64,000 nucleotides of DNA, taken from contig JAZARR010000247.1 in NCBI GenBank assembly GCA_037389465.1, positions 868,001 through 932,000 on the forward strand, in the 5' to 3' direction. The notes below the pieces were generated by a model that worked only from the letters and a program-made list of their open reading frames with translations, had not been told where the DNA came from and made no database searches. Source of the DNA: Baylisascaris procyonis (Eukaryota; Nematoda; Chromadorea; Rhabditida; Ascarididae). Position 1 is the stretch's first letter, and every line of letters begins with the position of its first letter. This document shows, piece by piece, positions 50,764 to 64,000 of the stretch. Made by a program: the position numbers and the translations under genes.

Positions 50764-53700
50764 TTTGGTCCCAATAAAATCAACTTATGCTGGAATTAGG
50801 ACATTTAAATAATGTGCTGATTTATAAAGCAATGCGTAGATTATTGATGAAATAGATGAAATAAGCCATCTTATACACATAAAAGTCGATGAATTTTTCA
50901 AGCGATTGCTGCGCTCTCTTTCAAAAAGCATTTAACATCCAATCGGCTCATTAACGATTCAACTCGCTTGACTCTTTTGATTGTCAACAACACTAAATTC
51001 CACATCTATTCATTTTCACAGTTAATTTAGTATTTCTTTCAATATTGGACTTTAATTTATTTTAATAGTAATTTAGTATTAAATATTAGATTTAATAGTG
51101 TTTTTTATTCAAATAATTTATTAATTAATATTTAATTTACTATTTTGAAATTTTTCATTTCTTTTAATTTCTATAAAAAAAAGCTTTTATTCCACTTAAC
51201 TTGTAATTTTCATAAGCATAGTGATCGTTTTTTTCCAATTTGATAGGTTTTTTGATTACTTTTCAAATACTAACATATTACGAAGCGTTAGAGCATTTTT
51301 ATCAATTTCTAGAAAGGCGTAGGAAATAGTGACACTGAATATTGACGAATATTTCACTTGAACTGTAATAAAATAATCGAAATGAGTGAATACATGTAAT
51401 TTTGTGCAATTAAACACCTACAAGTGGCTTAATTTTGCCTCGTTAATAATTTTATGGTCGATCCGAAAGGTGTATTTTTTCCTTTGGAATCGAACCACAA
51501 GTAACTGTGCGTAAGCACAAAATACTATCTAGAATGTTCGAGCATTAAAGCACAAAATGCGCTTTCCCAAAAAAAAAAAAACGAGCGTGCGAAGTTTTTT
51601 CTTTAAAATGCTGAACGCTTAACAGTAATGCGCAGGGCTGTAATATAATTTTGAGTCGAATTAAGCAAAAAAAAGTGCAAATTGGCTTTATTAGTTAGTT
51701 ATTGGCTTTATGTCCTTTTAATAAATTTTTTTGAATTTCTTATTTTTTATAAATATCAGTAATATATCTAGGCGATGATGAATTGAAAACTAAAAATAAA
51801 ATTTCGATTAGCTAATTAGAAGGTGATATCCGATTAAGCTAGATATGAAATTTAGACAAGAAAGGTAAAAGAATGAATGTGAGAAGCGAATAGATGGAGA
51901 GGGTGGCCAACATCGGTGGTGTTTTCTATGCTGTCAGAGGATCGCATTTCCTGCCATTCCAATTTGTGCCTTCTGCGCTACGAACTTTCCAAATCGTCAA
52001 GTCACTTCTATTGGGCAAACCGATGCAAAAAAAAATTTTCAACTCCTTTCTTCAATTGTGCTCAACTCTTTGATTTAGCGCTTTTTTGGGAATTTCTGAA
52101 TTTTCTAGAAGAACTCTTTAATAATTTATCGTTTTTCGAGGAAAATTTCATTGCATATTCTATATTCTGTCAAATTTTTATAAAAATAATAACATAAATA
52201 CTTTTAATTATGTTTAACTTTCGCAAAAAATTTTATTTAAGGACAACTATTATGCATGGTTATTGTTTCAAAAGAGCTGCACAATGTGTGTTAAACAAGT
52301 AGATAAGAATATTGGGTAGCCATAAAATTTTTTCCTTTGTGATATCGCTAGACAGACGTTCGAATTATAAGCGATTCCACTATTTATCTAGCTTGAACGT
52401 AAACATAATGCGTTATATGCAACAAGAGAAAGCGTCTAATAGAGTTAACTTAAAAAATGCCTTTATAAGAGAGTAGAAATTCGATTATTTTTTGTGTGTT
52501 ATCTTTATGCGAAAATGTGTTATAGAGTGGTAGAAAAATTAGAAAAAATAAACATATTATGTTTATAATCGGGAAAATCACAAAGACAAACAATCATTTC
52601 GCTTTGTAATTGCTACTTGCATATTGATACGATTTTTCCTCAGCAGTAGCGCTCTATTTTATTCACTTCTGCGGGAAATAAGACATTTCAATGAGTTCCT
52701 TTTGTGGCTATACATTAAAAATTTTCTTTCTATCAATAACGCTGAAATTCCGAGTTTTATAGGATTCGATTTCTCGAATATCGTTATCATTTCATAGAGT
52801 TTCTTCGATTTTAATCCATAAAAGTTTCCTTTTTTTGCTTTCCTAGTACTTTCATAGCACCAATAATATGTGGAATATTTCATATATCAGTAGATATTTT
52901 AAAAAAATATTTTATTTCATTTATGTTTATCGTAGATATCAGTAAAAATAATATGTGGAATATTTATTTTTTTAGATATTTCATTTAAAAAATTCTTATC
53001 AGTAAATTTGCTTGATTATTATGATCTCACGAGAAGAGGCTTTATGGCTTATCGTTTACGATCATCGTCTTCTAATACTTCTTTGTGAGTACAGTTTCAA
53101 TACTGCTTATTCGATTCTCTATTATATGTGAATCCATTTATTAGTTTCCATAAGTTTAGGGATATATCGAAATGTATTTTTTAATTCCTATTCGATTCAT
53201 GTTGATTCCTTTCTTGATTTCTATCTATTGCCGAGTATAAGAGTACAATAAATAACAAAATGAAGTGCAAAATAGCATTGTTTATGTGTCTATGGTCGTC
53301 GCATTTTTTTTTTCATTGTCGTTGCAAAGGAATTTGCAGAGTTTTTTTTTTTTTAAATCTCTATTCGCTTTTTTCTTTATTATTTATTTCATTTGATTTT
53401 CTCGTTTAAATTGGCGGTAATTATACAAATGTAATAATAGATAGGTATATAATAGAATTATTCTGTTAGTGCCTAAATTATTAAAGGTAAAAAGAGTTTT
53501 GCATAGAGAGCAAATAAGAATTCGAAATTGTTTAAAATTATTGATTGTATTATCGTTCTAAATGAACATATAGAGGTGTTGGTTTTTATGATTATACCTA
53601 TATAATCTTCTTGTTTGAATGAGGGAGAAAAAAAAATAGCGAATATATTAAATAAATATAGAAAGTTTTGGACATTATCATTTAAAAAGTGCAAATGTTT

Positions 53701-55040
53701 TATGATCTATATGAATGATATGAAGAGAAATGTTTTATGGTGAATAATTTTATCAATGAGACGCTGTTTGTATCGATTAGTAGATTTATTGCTATCGTTG
53801 TTTAGTCATTTGATGAGAGTTTTTTTTTCATTTTTAAATTGAAAATTTTGAACAATTTTTAGGTTTTATAGATTTTCGAGTGGTTCACTAATCGACGAGG
53901 GCAAAGAATCGGTGTGAGGGAAACACTACTGAAATTTGGGAGCGTGGATCATTGGTGACAACCGGTTGGTTTCTTTCATAAATAATTCTTGTTTTTTATT
54001 TTTGAGTTATTTTACGTAAATGATTCGATGTACTTATCTAGAAGAGGTATTCACTATCATCATCGGCATTCACTTCGTTATCTGTTTATTAGAAAAGTTA
54101 TTTTAGTGAGACAGTAAAATAGTTAGCGAAAGCAACAACAAAAAGGAAGAAAAGTTAAACAATGCGTAGTGCGTCCAGGTGAATAAACCAAACGATTTGA
54201 GGTTATATGAATATATCGCCGACTATCAGCATCACTGAATCTCAACAAGCTTCATTGAATATCTTAGATTTACTTCTGAATTTGGCTCAAAAGACGGCTC
54301 CAATTTCTCGGTTTTAGCTCATGAAATTCGACGACTATTTCTTGAAGCGATCGGTTGAAAATCTTTTTTTTTTTTTTGCAAAATTTCGAATATTTAGTTG
54401 GAGGCGGCAGATTCATAAGGCAGCTAGACAAGTAAAATAGATAAAACAATAGAGATTGTTGCATTAAAGAGATATGATAACGAAATGAAATTTTCACAAC
54501 ATACAATCAGCTTCTAGGAGTTTCTTAGACACCTGTTGCGTTCGTTATTTGCAGACAAATGCTATCAATCATATTAACACACTATTTCATTGCAAATGTG
54601 ACACCTGTCTGTCAGTTCATTGCACTTTTTGCTCATTGATGCAAAAACTGCTAAAACAATTAATAAAACTGCATTTTGATGTGCAGCTAGCTTACCTTTA
54701 TTATTCGGCTATAGCAATTAGTAAAGATTAGACTTCATTTGAATTCTTAATGTTTCGTTGGTTTCTTATGATAACTTGCGCAATTTAGCTAAAATTTTAA
54801 CTTTTCCAAATTTCTCTTTTTTTTTCGAGAAATTTTCGCAAATTTCATCAACCAGCATCTCTCGATCAGTTTATTTAACTTTTCTTCGGCAAAAAGTTCG
54901 ACAGCGGTGACTAAAATAAGGTGAGCAGCGATGAAATGTGAATTCCGGAGTCAAACTTCTTCATGAATCCATTTGCATAGTTAAATTCGACTTCTACAGG
55001 TTACAATAAGAAATTCTTTTATTCCGTAGATAATAGGTGA

Positions 55041-55072
55041 CAAATTAGTTTCATTTGAATGAAACTAATTTG
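55041..55072. repeat. Perfect palindrome, 15-bp arms
   Basis: CAAATTAGTTTCATT is followed after two bases by its exact reverse complement. It lies within an AT-rich intergenic stretch and could be a chance hairpin or a protein-binding site. Confidence 0.85.
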
Positions 55073-56221
55073 ATTAATTTGATTCGGTGGATGAAAGTCT
55101 CGAGAATTTGCTTGTGTAAACGTTGATCATTATTAAGGAGGATAGAGTGACAGTCGATTTTATTCGGTAGGCGCAATGGAATATTACTTTCCCCTGCTAT
55201 GCTGACGAAGTAATCGATACTGGATCTATAGTTTAGCAAAGATAATTGAAAATTTTTAGCCATTTTGTCTTATATGTCATTTTTTGTCTTTTTTGTCATT
55301 TTTTTGTCATTTTTTGTCATCATTGAGAGTGAAGATGTCTTTTTTAAGTGCGAGGACATTCGATCAGTGGAACAGTAAACTTATCCTTCATAACAAAAAT
55401 TTGGCTTCTATAGCAAATCTGAGGGAAGCAACCCGAAATGTGGCACTTTTAAAGTTTTTACTATCATAGGATATGTTAATTTCGTAAAGATATCAATAGA
55501 ACTATATTAGAATTTAAGACTAATTGAACATATTGCAGAGATCAAAGGAAATGAACGTATGAAAACGCTACTCGTTATCGATGAATATCATCGATTCTAT
55601 TAATTCGAAGTAATACTACTTTATGACAGGTTAGCATTTGCATATTTGAAAAAAAATTTTTTTCTATAGATTTAAAACAAAAATCTGTCGAAAATCTATA
55701 TTATAAACTTTCTCGAAGTTCCCATCAATTACAAATCCCTCTTTCATCCTCCCCCATCGAATATATATCTCTTATCGTTAAGTGATTCGCTCATTAAAAA
55801 CGTAGCCTTGCAAATAAGTGCATGAAAGTATTTTCAGAAGAGGGCATTCACTAATTATGTTTATAAATAGGCGTTGATAGAAAAATTATTTGAAATTATT
55901 GGAAAATTTTATTCAGTACTAAAAAATAGCGACGATAAAGGCAAATATTTGATTTTTAAACATTTCTGTCGCTTAAACAATTTGGATCTTACAAGTATGT
56001 CACTAAACGAATGCGGCTGCTTGTGCAGCCGGGTGTCAATAAACATTTTTGGTTTTTTTTTCGATGACAAACAGATAGGTTTTCGAATATTTCGTTGTAA
56101 AAAATAGCGACCAGCTAATGCAGCAAAGTGACGATTTCAGCTTCTATCCATTGAGATAAATATTCACTCACTGAAGACGGAAATTGCCATTCACAATTGA
56201 ATGCATTTACAGATCGAAGCA

Positions 56222-59200
56222 ATGAGCGTCGTTTATATGTTTATCACATTTGCACGACGCAAATTAAAATTTATATTGCTTCTCGTGATCGCTATTGCAC
56301 TCGCAATCTACTGCCTTGCTGAGGTTATTTTAATTTATTATCGTATAGCATTATGAATACAACCCCTTCCACCTTTCTAAGCTGAATGCGTAGGTTTAAT
56401 GCCCATATTGAATAGGTTATACCATAGGAAGGGCAACATGGAAATGGTTCATTACAATTAGAGATCACGACAAAAGACTTCAAGGTCAGCAGTTACTTCC
56501 ACTATTTCCTTTATAAATGCTAGTAAAACGACGAGCATGATTGCTCGAAAAAGGACCCTACAATTTTGTACGTAATCCGTGCATCTCTGTAGGCTTACTT
56601 TGAAAAAGTTGTTTCAAACCATCTATTCTTATGGAAGTAGTTAGTGACCAACTGTTGCTGCTGATATTTTCCGAGCATAAATCAAGAGGTGTGTTTCCAG
56701 TCGGATGGACTTTCACGTCATATTCCTCCGCGTCGTCAATGGGAAGCACGAATGGGCAAGTCGACTCAAAGCAAGAAAACAGAGCTGGAATCGCCGATCG
56801 CAAAGCTAGAGGATTTGGCCGATCGAATGCAACATTCACTCGACTCAAATGAAGCTGAGAAGACAAATGGACGAAAAGCGAACAAGTGTGAACAACAATA
56901 TACACCGGAAGCGATCACCGATTTCAATGTATGTTATAAAATTGTGCATCATATTCATATTGTCTAATAGAGAAATTATCGAATAAAATGGATTCATTTA
57001 TTCAGTTAAAATGAGTCAAGTTTTGTTATAATTTCTTATATTTATTTATGCAAAAATTTCAAGGTATATCGTACTCACTGGAAATAAATCATGAGCCATT
57101 TGTCTTAGCTGTATTAATAACGATGAATTGCTAATGCAATAATTAGAGAGCTACTAAAGCCTGCAATTCACCGAGCGTGGAATTACAACGATGATCGTGA
57201 TACGATACGAACTGAATGCCGAACTTTCGATGACCAACTTTCGTAGTTTGTAGTCGATTATATATATAGTTTGCATACTGAAGATGCGAAAGATTGTGTC
57301 AAATCGAGGGTTTTGTTGTTTTTTTTTTTGCAGTAATTATGACGTCATTTTCATTTTATTTGTTTTTATTCTATAATTTAGGACCTCTTTTTCTTTCATA
57401 CTTATTACTACTATTCTATTTTAACTAACTTATTTATTTGAATTCACTAAACAACTATTAGAGAGACTAAAATCTAACTCTTTATGCGTACTATTGTAAT
57501 GCCATTTTTTGTTTTCTTGCAATAATCTACCAATAAATTTCAGTCTAATTTCATCAGTATAGGTCCTTTTGTTAATTTCAATGGAATTTCTCTTCCATCA
57601 TATCGTTAGCCTGCCTTTTTATTGAAATAAAAAAAAAATTTAGTCGCCCAAGCAAATTAAAACATTTTTAAAACATTGAGTGCGCCTAAGCTAAACTTTT
57701 ACTTTCTTATTGCGCTATATTTAGGTCGAAATATTCAATGATAAGCACTGATATTTTGCTGATAATAAAATTGATCTCATGCAGACGAATCTAACCTTAA
57801 GCTAATTGAAGTTGAATTTGTGCACAATTACGCTTAGAGATGAGATATGTGACGTTTAAAATCTATGAAGCTATTGATGTCTTTATTTGAAGACGTTTGA
57901 TGTGTACAAAAATGGTATCGCTTCAAATTGGAATCCCGTCTCGATAACGCCGAGAAGGAAAGTGAATAAACATCCACTTCAGGTTTTCCTCCTTCCAATG
58001 ACACATGTCGATCCTGGTAACTGCTTTATTAATTCTTTTCTTTAATTTTCTTAATTTTTATTCAATTAAATGCTCAGTTGCTCCAGTTTTTCCTTAAAAG
58101 TTTATACGGTTATGATTTGATTTATCTCTTTCTTTTTTTGAATCACTTGAACAGATGATGGATTTCAAACGATATTTTGTTAGACTTTTATCAGAAAAAT
58201 TGATTTTATCAGTGATAATTACGGTGGAAAGAGGTTGATAAATACACATATAACAGGGCAAGAGAAGCGAAGGGGCAAGGAAGAGTAGGAGCGCTCATTT
58301 ATCTTTGAATAGCATATTGTTTTACTATTTCTAAGAGAATATTTTTCGATAACATCATTGCAGTCTGAAAGTAATAGCTTCTTATTCGTTGATTTTAATG
58401 TAAGATGCCTTTTTTCATGAGAGGACTCTATAATTTTACCATAACTTTATATTTCTTAGAGAAAATTAAATAAACTTTGTGGTGATTAGATAAATTCGAT
58501 GGAATATGTTTGCTGCAATACTTTATAATCACTATGTTTTGCTATGAAACAGTATGTTAGTAGACAGTTTAAGATCCGTTATGATCTAAAAAGACGACTT
58601 TAGAGGATGTGGATTCATTCGGCCCATAGTCGTTCTCCTCTTGCAAGGAACATTGCGACTGCCTTAACCTTGAACCTTTTAGAACACAAGAGGTTTGCAT
58701 GATAGTGAAATCCGGAGCAGTTGATATGCAGATTTCTTCTGCTAATGCAGTTTTGAAAGCTTATTTATTAAGAAGTAGCCATGGAATTGGTAAGATTATA
58801 AAGCTAAATGAACGTATTATAGGTTGGTTAGAGACGTTCGACAGCTATACAAATGATACAAATCGAATTCTGTACAATATGCTCACATTCTTGAAAACAC
58901 ATCCAAAAATGCGCTTTATGTGGTGTGAAATGGTTTTCTTTGAACGTTGGTGGAGTCATCTCAACGATACACAAAAAGCCGATGTGAGACAGTAAGTCGT
59001 TTTTTTCAAGCATTTTTATAAACGCCATTTTATTTGTATTCAAATTCAATTGATTAGTGAAATCGTAAAAAGTTTCGTTTTCATAGAAAAATTCATTCAA
59101 ATATAGATGGAAGAAACCTCATTCATCATATTTCCATAGTACCGTAAGTTGAAAATATATAAGACTTTATTTATAAACCTCGTCATACTCATTATTCATT

Positions 59201-62200
59201 ACACTATTATAGTCATATTATTATTCATTATTGATTACGTCATATTATATTATTATTATATATTTATTATTATTCATTGTTATTACTCAGGGCATTTATT
59301 CATTATACTGCAACATGTCAAGGCAGTAAAATAGTTATTAGCAAAGTAACAGAATTGTATAATAAAGAGAATTTCTATATATGCATAGCTTATAACGTCT
59401 TTTCAGGTTTGTCACCTCTGGACAATTAGAGATGGCAAGTGGTTCTTGGGTAATGACTGATGAGGCAAATCCATATTTTCCAGTGACAATCGACAATATA
59501 GTCGAAGGGCAACAATTCATGTTTCGTGAATTGGGTTCGTGCTTTTTAGTTAATTTGTTATGATCATTGTTATTTGCATTTGATCCTAGAAGGCGTTTTA
59601 CAGTAATCACATTTTATTATACAGTAGTCGTATTCTCTTGTACAGTAATCGCATTCTATTTGCCAGTATTGAAGAAAGATACTGTAAAAGCGTAAACCTA
59701 TACTCGATGAGATATCTATCATGATAGGACGGTCATCTCTACTTTAATGCGTTATGATCATCCTTGTCTATATTTTGTTTTCTATTTATAGTAGCCATCG
59801 TTGCAATATCCTTTCTAAATAACTAACCATAAATAGATCACTATCGACAAATCTTCTGTATACCATTAAATGCCTTGTGCGTTTACATCGATATTTATCA
59901 CCGCTCTATAGTGTGATCTAAATCCCCCAAAGTGAAGCATGGCATACTGTAAGTTATTCGGAACAGTCATAGTACGGTAGAATTCTTTATCTTCGTGAAG
60001 TTTTCAGAACCAAAATCTACTTATGTTTAAGATCTTTACGTCGCACAATGTATAAAAGTGTGGCGTTATCATGTTTTGAAGATTAGAAATCAATTCTATG
60101 TGATTTCAAGGAGCGAAAGCGAAAGTAATATGGTCGAATGATCCATTCGGTTATGGTCCATCTGTGCCCTATTTATTCACGAAGACTGGTATTAAATGGG
60201 CTGTTATTAATCGAATTCATCATGGGATGAAGATTTACCTGCAAGGATTACGTGCTATACCTTTTAAGTGGAGGCAATATTTTGGTAAGTATTTGCATGC
60301 TGATTGGTCACTATAATCTACCGTGAATAAGCTCTTTGTAAGCTGTTTATTGCAAAAATCTGTAAGGTTGTTGTTTTATCTGATCTTATTCAAAATAGCA
60401 CTTACTTTAACTTATACAGATTAGCACTTACTTGACTTTATACAAATTAGCACTTACGTGACCTTATACAAATTAGCACTTACTTGGCCTTATGCAAATG
60501 AGCACTTACCTGCTCTTATACAAATTAGCATCGCCTCATATTTTTTTGCTATTCTTTATCTCGTGTACCATATCAATGTTCAACTGGGATAGGAATTTTA
60601 CTCGTCAACCGATCATCTAGCATTCTCTTTAGTTCGTTACTGCGATGATCTTCTATTGCGCTAAGGTGATGATGCACTACTGGTTATGCTATGAGGATTG
60701 AAGAATTTGGTGAATAATAATGCTGTAGGAATCGTTCAATTGCTTTAGATGTGACGAACCGAAGTATTGTTCATTTAATAATTTGCAGCTCATTATTCAA
60801 TAAACTCATATGAAATAAGTGAGGATAAATATAGCGAAGTTATTGGGAAAAGGCCATGGTCATAGATGCGATCTTATTAGGCTTGTTGATACGCCTTTCC
60901 GATCAGACAGTAGATATGAACGATAAACTCATGAATGGGCTTAACTATGGTAAATGAGTTGAAAATTAAGTTCAGATCAAGTCTGATCTAGGTGTGATCC
61001 AGGTGGCAGGATTGCTCAATACATCTGAACCAGTGACTGAAACTGAAATCAGGTTTAGTCTAGGTTCATAAAAATGAACGATGACACAAGGGAAATGATA
61101 TTTCAGGTTATCAGCAAACATGAAATAAAATAGAAGACCATTAAACTTAACAAGCGTAATTTATTTCAGATGCGCAAGGCGAGAGCGATGTCTATACCCA
61201 GGTGCTACCTTACGCTCATTACGATATCCTCAATAGTTGTGGTCCTGCGGCAAGTGTTTGTTGTGAATTTGACTTTAAACGATTAACACATCATATGTGC
61301 CCACTCAAGAAGCCAACTGCTATCACAAAGGAAAACGTCGTTGAGAGGTTTGTCGCACTTTACTCTCTAATATTTAATTTTACTGTTTTTTTTCATTAAT
61401 TTATTTTGTTTCATTTCAGCTGATTTGTCTTTGCCGACTAGGTCGTAAACCTTCTCACATATAAGCGAACTAATATTTTTTGCTCTTTTGAAATCACGAC
61501 TTCAGTTCACACTTTGAAACGTTATAATTTTTTGTTCCATTCATGACTATGAAGGTAAATGGCTCGTTTTATAATCAATTAAGTCGTCGTTCACACTCAT
61601 TCAATTACCCCCTTTAGGTGAGACTAATTGAAAGTTGCACGATCAGGCATTCCCAGCTTCTCTTAGGTTTTATCTTTATAGTGTGAAATATTGCGTTGAC
61701 TTACTAGACGTGTTGCGTACTCGCTTAGAGAAGGTATCATTTCCTTGGGCAATTTTCATTCTTTAACAGTGATCAAATGAGTCGTCATTTTAATTGACAG
61801 TGATAAGATATTCTTCGTTCCTATCTGGTAGTATATCGAAACTGAAATGAAACCTACTGCCAACTTATTCCCGTTCGTCTGAGTAAATATTTTTTCCTTT
61901 ATCGAAGTCTGTTTGAAAGTGTCTGCAAATAGTCGACTCTTAGATTTGTTTCAGTGTTCAAATATGTTGGATATATCTGTCGGTTTGTCTGAATATGCTG
62001 CTCAATGTCTGAAGAATGCATTTTAAATATGAAAGTGCATCTAAGCGTAGATTCAGTGGGATATTTTGCAGAGCTGCACTCCTCGAAGATCAACTGATGA
62101 AATTATCAAATCTGTACGAATCGAATATACTTTTGGTGATGTGGGGTGATGATTTTCGTTATGATATGATCGAAGAATGGTATCAACAATACGATAATCT

Positions 62201-63243
62201 TTCACCAATTTTTGATCAAATCAACTTATGGAATCGTACTCACATAAGGTAAAATTTTTTTTCGTACATAAAAAGTTTTTTCTTTAATTATTCAATTATG
62301 GAAGAGCTACCTTTCAGTGCAAAACATCGAGGATGGTAGACGATGGATTCGTTATCTTCGAAAGTTCAAAAACCTAATAGAGTAGTTATGATGCTTGTTG
62401 AGGCAATTTTCATCTCATGTATAGGTTTTTTATTTCATAAATCTCTACTAACAACTGATTTTTATAACAATTCTATTTTGTTTTCATCCATTAAAAAAAC
62501 TTTAGAAGTTTTTACGAGGCCGTGACTGCGTTTATTCTTTGGCTCGGTTCATTGCGAAGGTTAATAATTTTTTTAAATGCATTTCTACATTTTTATTTAT
62601 CTAATTTTGCAGATTTGGTACTTTTATCGACTATTTTACTGCATTACAACAATTCAACGTCGATAATGCGATTAATACAGTCACATTATCGGGTGATTTC
62701 TTCCCATATCAATGTGCAGTCGGTGATATTTGGACAGGCTATTATACAACCCGACCGTTTTATAAGAAACAAGGACGTCATTTACATGTAATATTTAGAT
62801 ATTTCTTCCATTTTTGTTTGCCAATTTGTTGAATATAATTGATGATGAGAACAGATCCTTTATCTCTGAAATGAAGGGATGCTGACTGACTCTAGGGAAT
62901 ATTGGGATACCTGCTGAGAGCAATAAGCTCATTCGTTCATTCCTCTAAAAATATGCAAGCCATTATAATGTTATTGGAGGGGGGGTTTAAATTTTTGAAG
63001 GTTTTATGAAGGAAAAATGATTCATAGATCGGAAGGGTTTATGGTTATTGCTTGTTTGCCTGTTTATATTATGATTATTTTATCGTAAAATTAAAACAAT
63101 TTAGGCTTTCATTCGGGCAGCGGATTTAGCTAGCACAAATATGATGCAGAAATTAAGCGACGAAGAAAGAAAATGGATAAACGATAAACTTACATTTGCA
63201 AGAAGAAATCTTTCGTTATTTCAACATCATGACGCTATCACTG
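56222..63243 (+). CDS. aman-2: Golgi alpha-mannosidase II (GH38), AMAN-2 type, 5' half
   Basis: Golgi enzyme that trims two mannoses from hybrid N-glycans after GlcNAc-transferase I. Exons in the window: 56222-56323, 56701-56928, 57893-58016, 58823-58991, 59407-59534, 60111-60284, 61170-61347, 62072-62248, 62613-62787, 63105-63243; all phases join (531 codons). It continues past the window, since the family is about 1100 residues long. Seen: short basic tail, signal-anchor FILLLVIAIALAIY (about 19-33, type II), a Lys/Glu-rich stem with a short coiled coil (about 55-85), then the GH38 domain. Zinc ligands are His148 and Asp150 (THVDPGW), Asp261 (WSNDPFGY, also the nucleophile) and His527 (FQHHDAIT); the acid/base is Asp395 (WGDDFRYD). 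The region WVMTDEANPYFPV...DNIVEG is typical of nematode AMAN-2. The ATG lies nine bases after a TTTACAG acceptor, suggesting trans-splicing. The acceptor of exon 3 (TTTGAAG) is the least certain boundary. Confidence 0.95.
59600..59662. repeat. Tandem repeat, 21 bp x 3
   Basis: Three units of the form ACAGTAATCGCATTCTATTAT lie in the intron between mannosidase exons 5 and 6. Confidence 0.8.
60391..60530. repeat. Minisatellite, 26 bp unit, about 5 copies
   Basis: Units like TTAGCACTTACTTGACTTTA plus TACAAA repeat in the intron between mannosidase exons 6 and 7. Each unit contains a TTAC-type sequence, but there is no sign of coding. Confidence 0.9.
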
Positions 63244-64000
63244 GTAATTTTTTTTTCTCTTTCAAAGAATTTGATAGGTTTCTCTTCCATAAATCTTAGA
63301 GCTTATGATATCGTTTGGTGTTTAGAATCACCATTTTGAAGTATTTATGAAAATACAGTATGTACGAATAGACAGCTTGTCAATAAGTATAATGTTGTGT
63401 TGGGTAGTTTCGTATTGTAAAATTAGCTATGGCTTGGTATAAACGTAACAAGGAAGTAATAATGTATAGGAGGGATGTGTAGGGGATTACACTTGATGAA
63501 GAATGATTGCGCTAATAAGAGGAATTGTTGCAGCAATAAAACATCACATTTTTTGCCATCTTACTTTACATCTAAAAGTAACTAAATCAATTAGTAAATT
63601 GCTGTTTCGCCTTACACTCTCATCACCCCTATACCTATGAGAAAAACGTTTTAAAAAGGGTATATTTGATGCCCAAACGGATTCAGCACATTTCACGAAT
63701 TATGAAACCCCAATAGGTTAGTCAAAACGGGCTGCTAGGGAAAAATTTAGATGCTGCGTATATAAAGAGAATTTGATTGTTGAAAGTGAACGCTCGGTGA
63801 TCGAAGGATTCGTGATGCATTGAGATAACATTTATTCTTCTGATATCCTAGCGGTGTGTTCTACGTTCTCGCCGATAAGTGGTGTTTTTTTTTTTTCGTT
63901 TCAGTTTCTTACCTTTCACATAGATGCCTTTATTATTGTTGAGATGAATTACTTTAGTGTCGAATATAGTCATGTCTTGAAGTATGCTGCCATTTCTGAA
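63244..64000 (+). other. Intron of the mannosidase gene, running off the window
   Basis: Exon 10 ends in phase 1 at a GTAATT donor. I searched the remaining 757 bases for a continuation of the GH38 domain after DAITG and saw none. The next exon is therefore probably beyond the right edge, although a very short exon could be missed. Confidence 0.6.

Larger units (their letters stand above)
43020..56200. other. Long region without a recognised intact gene
   Basis: Apart from the repeats and weak candidates listed separately, I see no exon chain. Protein-like short frames occur at 44356-44592 (minus), 55051-55263 (minus), 55335-55469 (plus) and 55868-56107 (plus). None has a matching neighbour exon or a known motif. 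The last few hundred bases must contain the promoter and outron of the mannosidase gene. Confidence 0.55.

Noticed and set aside
58745..58823. A reading of mannosidase exon 4 that starts further upstream and uses a 33-base intron, which would lose the zinc-binding His-x-Asp
   Set aside because: The exon at 57893-58016 supplies THVDPG in the correct phase, matching the family. The upstream reading is only intron that happens to stay open.
1..64000. tRNA, rRNA, spliced-leader RNA and CRISPR arrays
   Set aside because: I looked for B-box-like GGTTCGAANCC, the nematode SL1 sequence and spaced direct repeats, and saw none that fit.

Overview
The window is AT-rich nuclear DNA from a nematode. The genes have many short exons joined by GT-AG introns with TTTCAG/TTTGCAG-type acceptors. 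A strong AG acceptor lies 4 to 10 bases before three of the start codons, as expected for spliced-leader trans-splicing. The two recognisable proteins resemble Caenorhabditis SID-3 and AMAN-2. I cannot place it more closely; the composition and 0.3-1.9 kb introns would suit a spirurid or filarial-like worm, but that is a guess.

Layout: 1-5740 has no convincing gene, only minisatellites and simple repeats. 5752-27029 (+) is one large gene of 28 exons (1351 codons by my phase-checked reconstruction). It encodes an ACK/TNK2-family non-receptor tyrosine kinase with an N-terminal SAM-like domain, kinase, SH3, CRIB, a long Ser/Thr/Gln/Pro-rich tail with DPF motifs, and a C-terminal UBA; it is most like SID-3. 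27030-33370 is mostly non-coding, with weak exon candidates and a dispersed repeat. 33377-36409 (+) is a four-exon gene for a 126-residue single-pass membrane protein that I do not recognise. It is invisible to a simple ORF scan because no exon exceeds 128 bases.

36.4-56.2 kb is accessory-like. It holds interrupted coding fragments at 37.9-38.5 kb, a roughly 190-bp inverted repeat, decayed coding on both strands at 39.2-40.6 kb, a 44-codon small ORF just downstream of a strong acceptor at 41.4 kb, a roughly 590-bp foldback element at 42.4-43.0 kb, minisatellites, long (AT)n runs and small palindromes. No intact conserved gene was recognised there.

56222 to the window end (+) is the 5' half of a Golgi alpha-mannosidase II gene (aman-2 type, GH38). 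Ten exons (531 codons) are in the window and it continues beyond the right edge. All zinc ligands and both catalytic acids are present.

The two recognised genes act in different processes (ACK signalling and membrane traffic; N-glycan trimming). Nothing in the sequence links them apart from shared strand. I found no rRNA, tRNA, CRISPR, intact transposase or virus-like gene.
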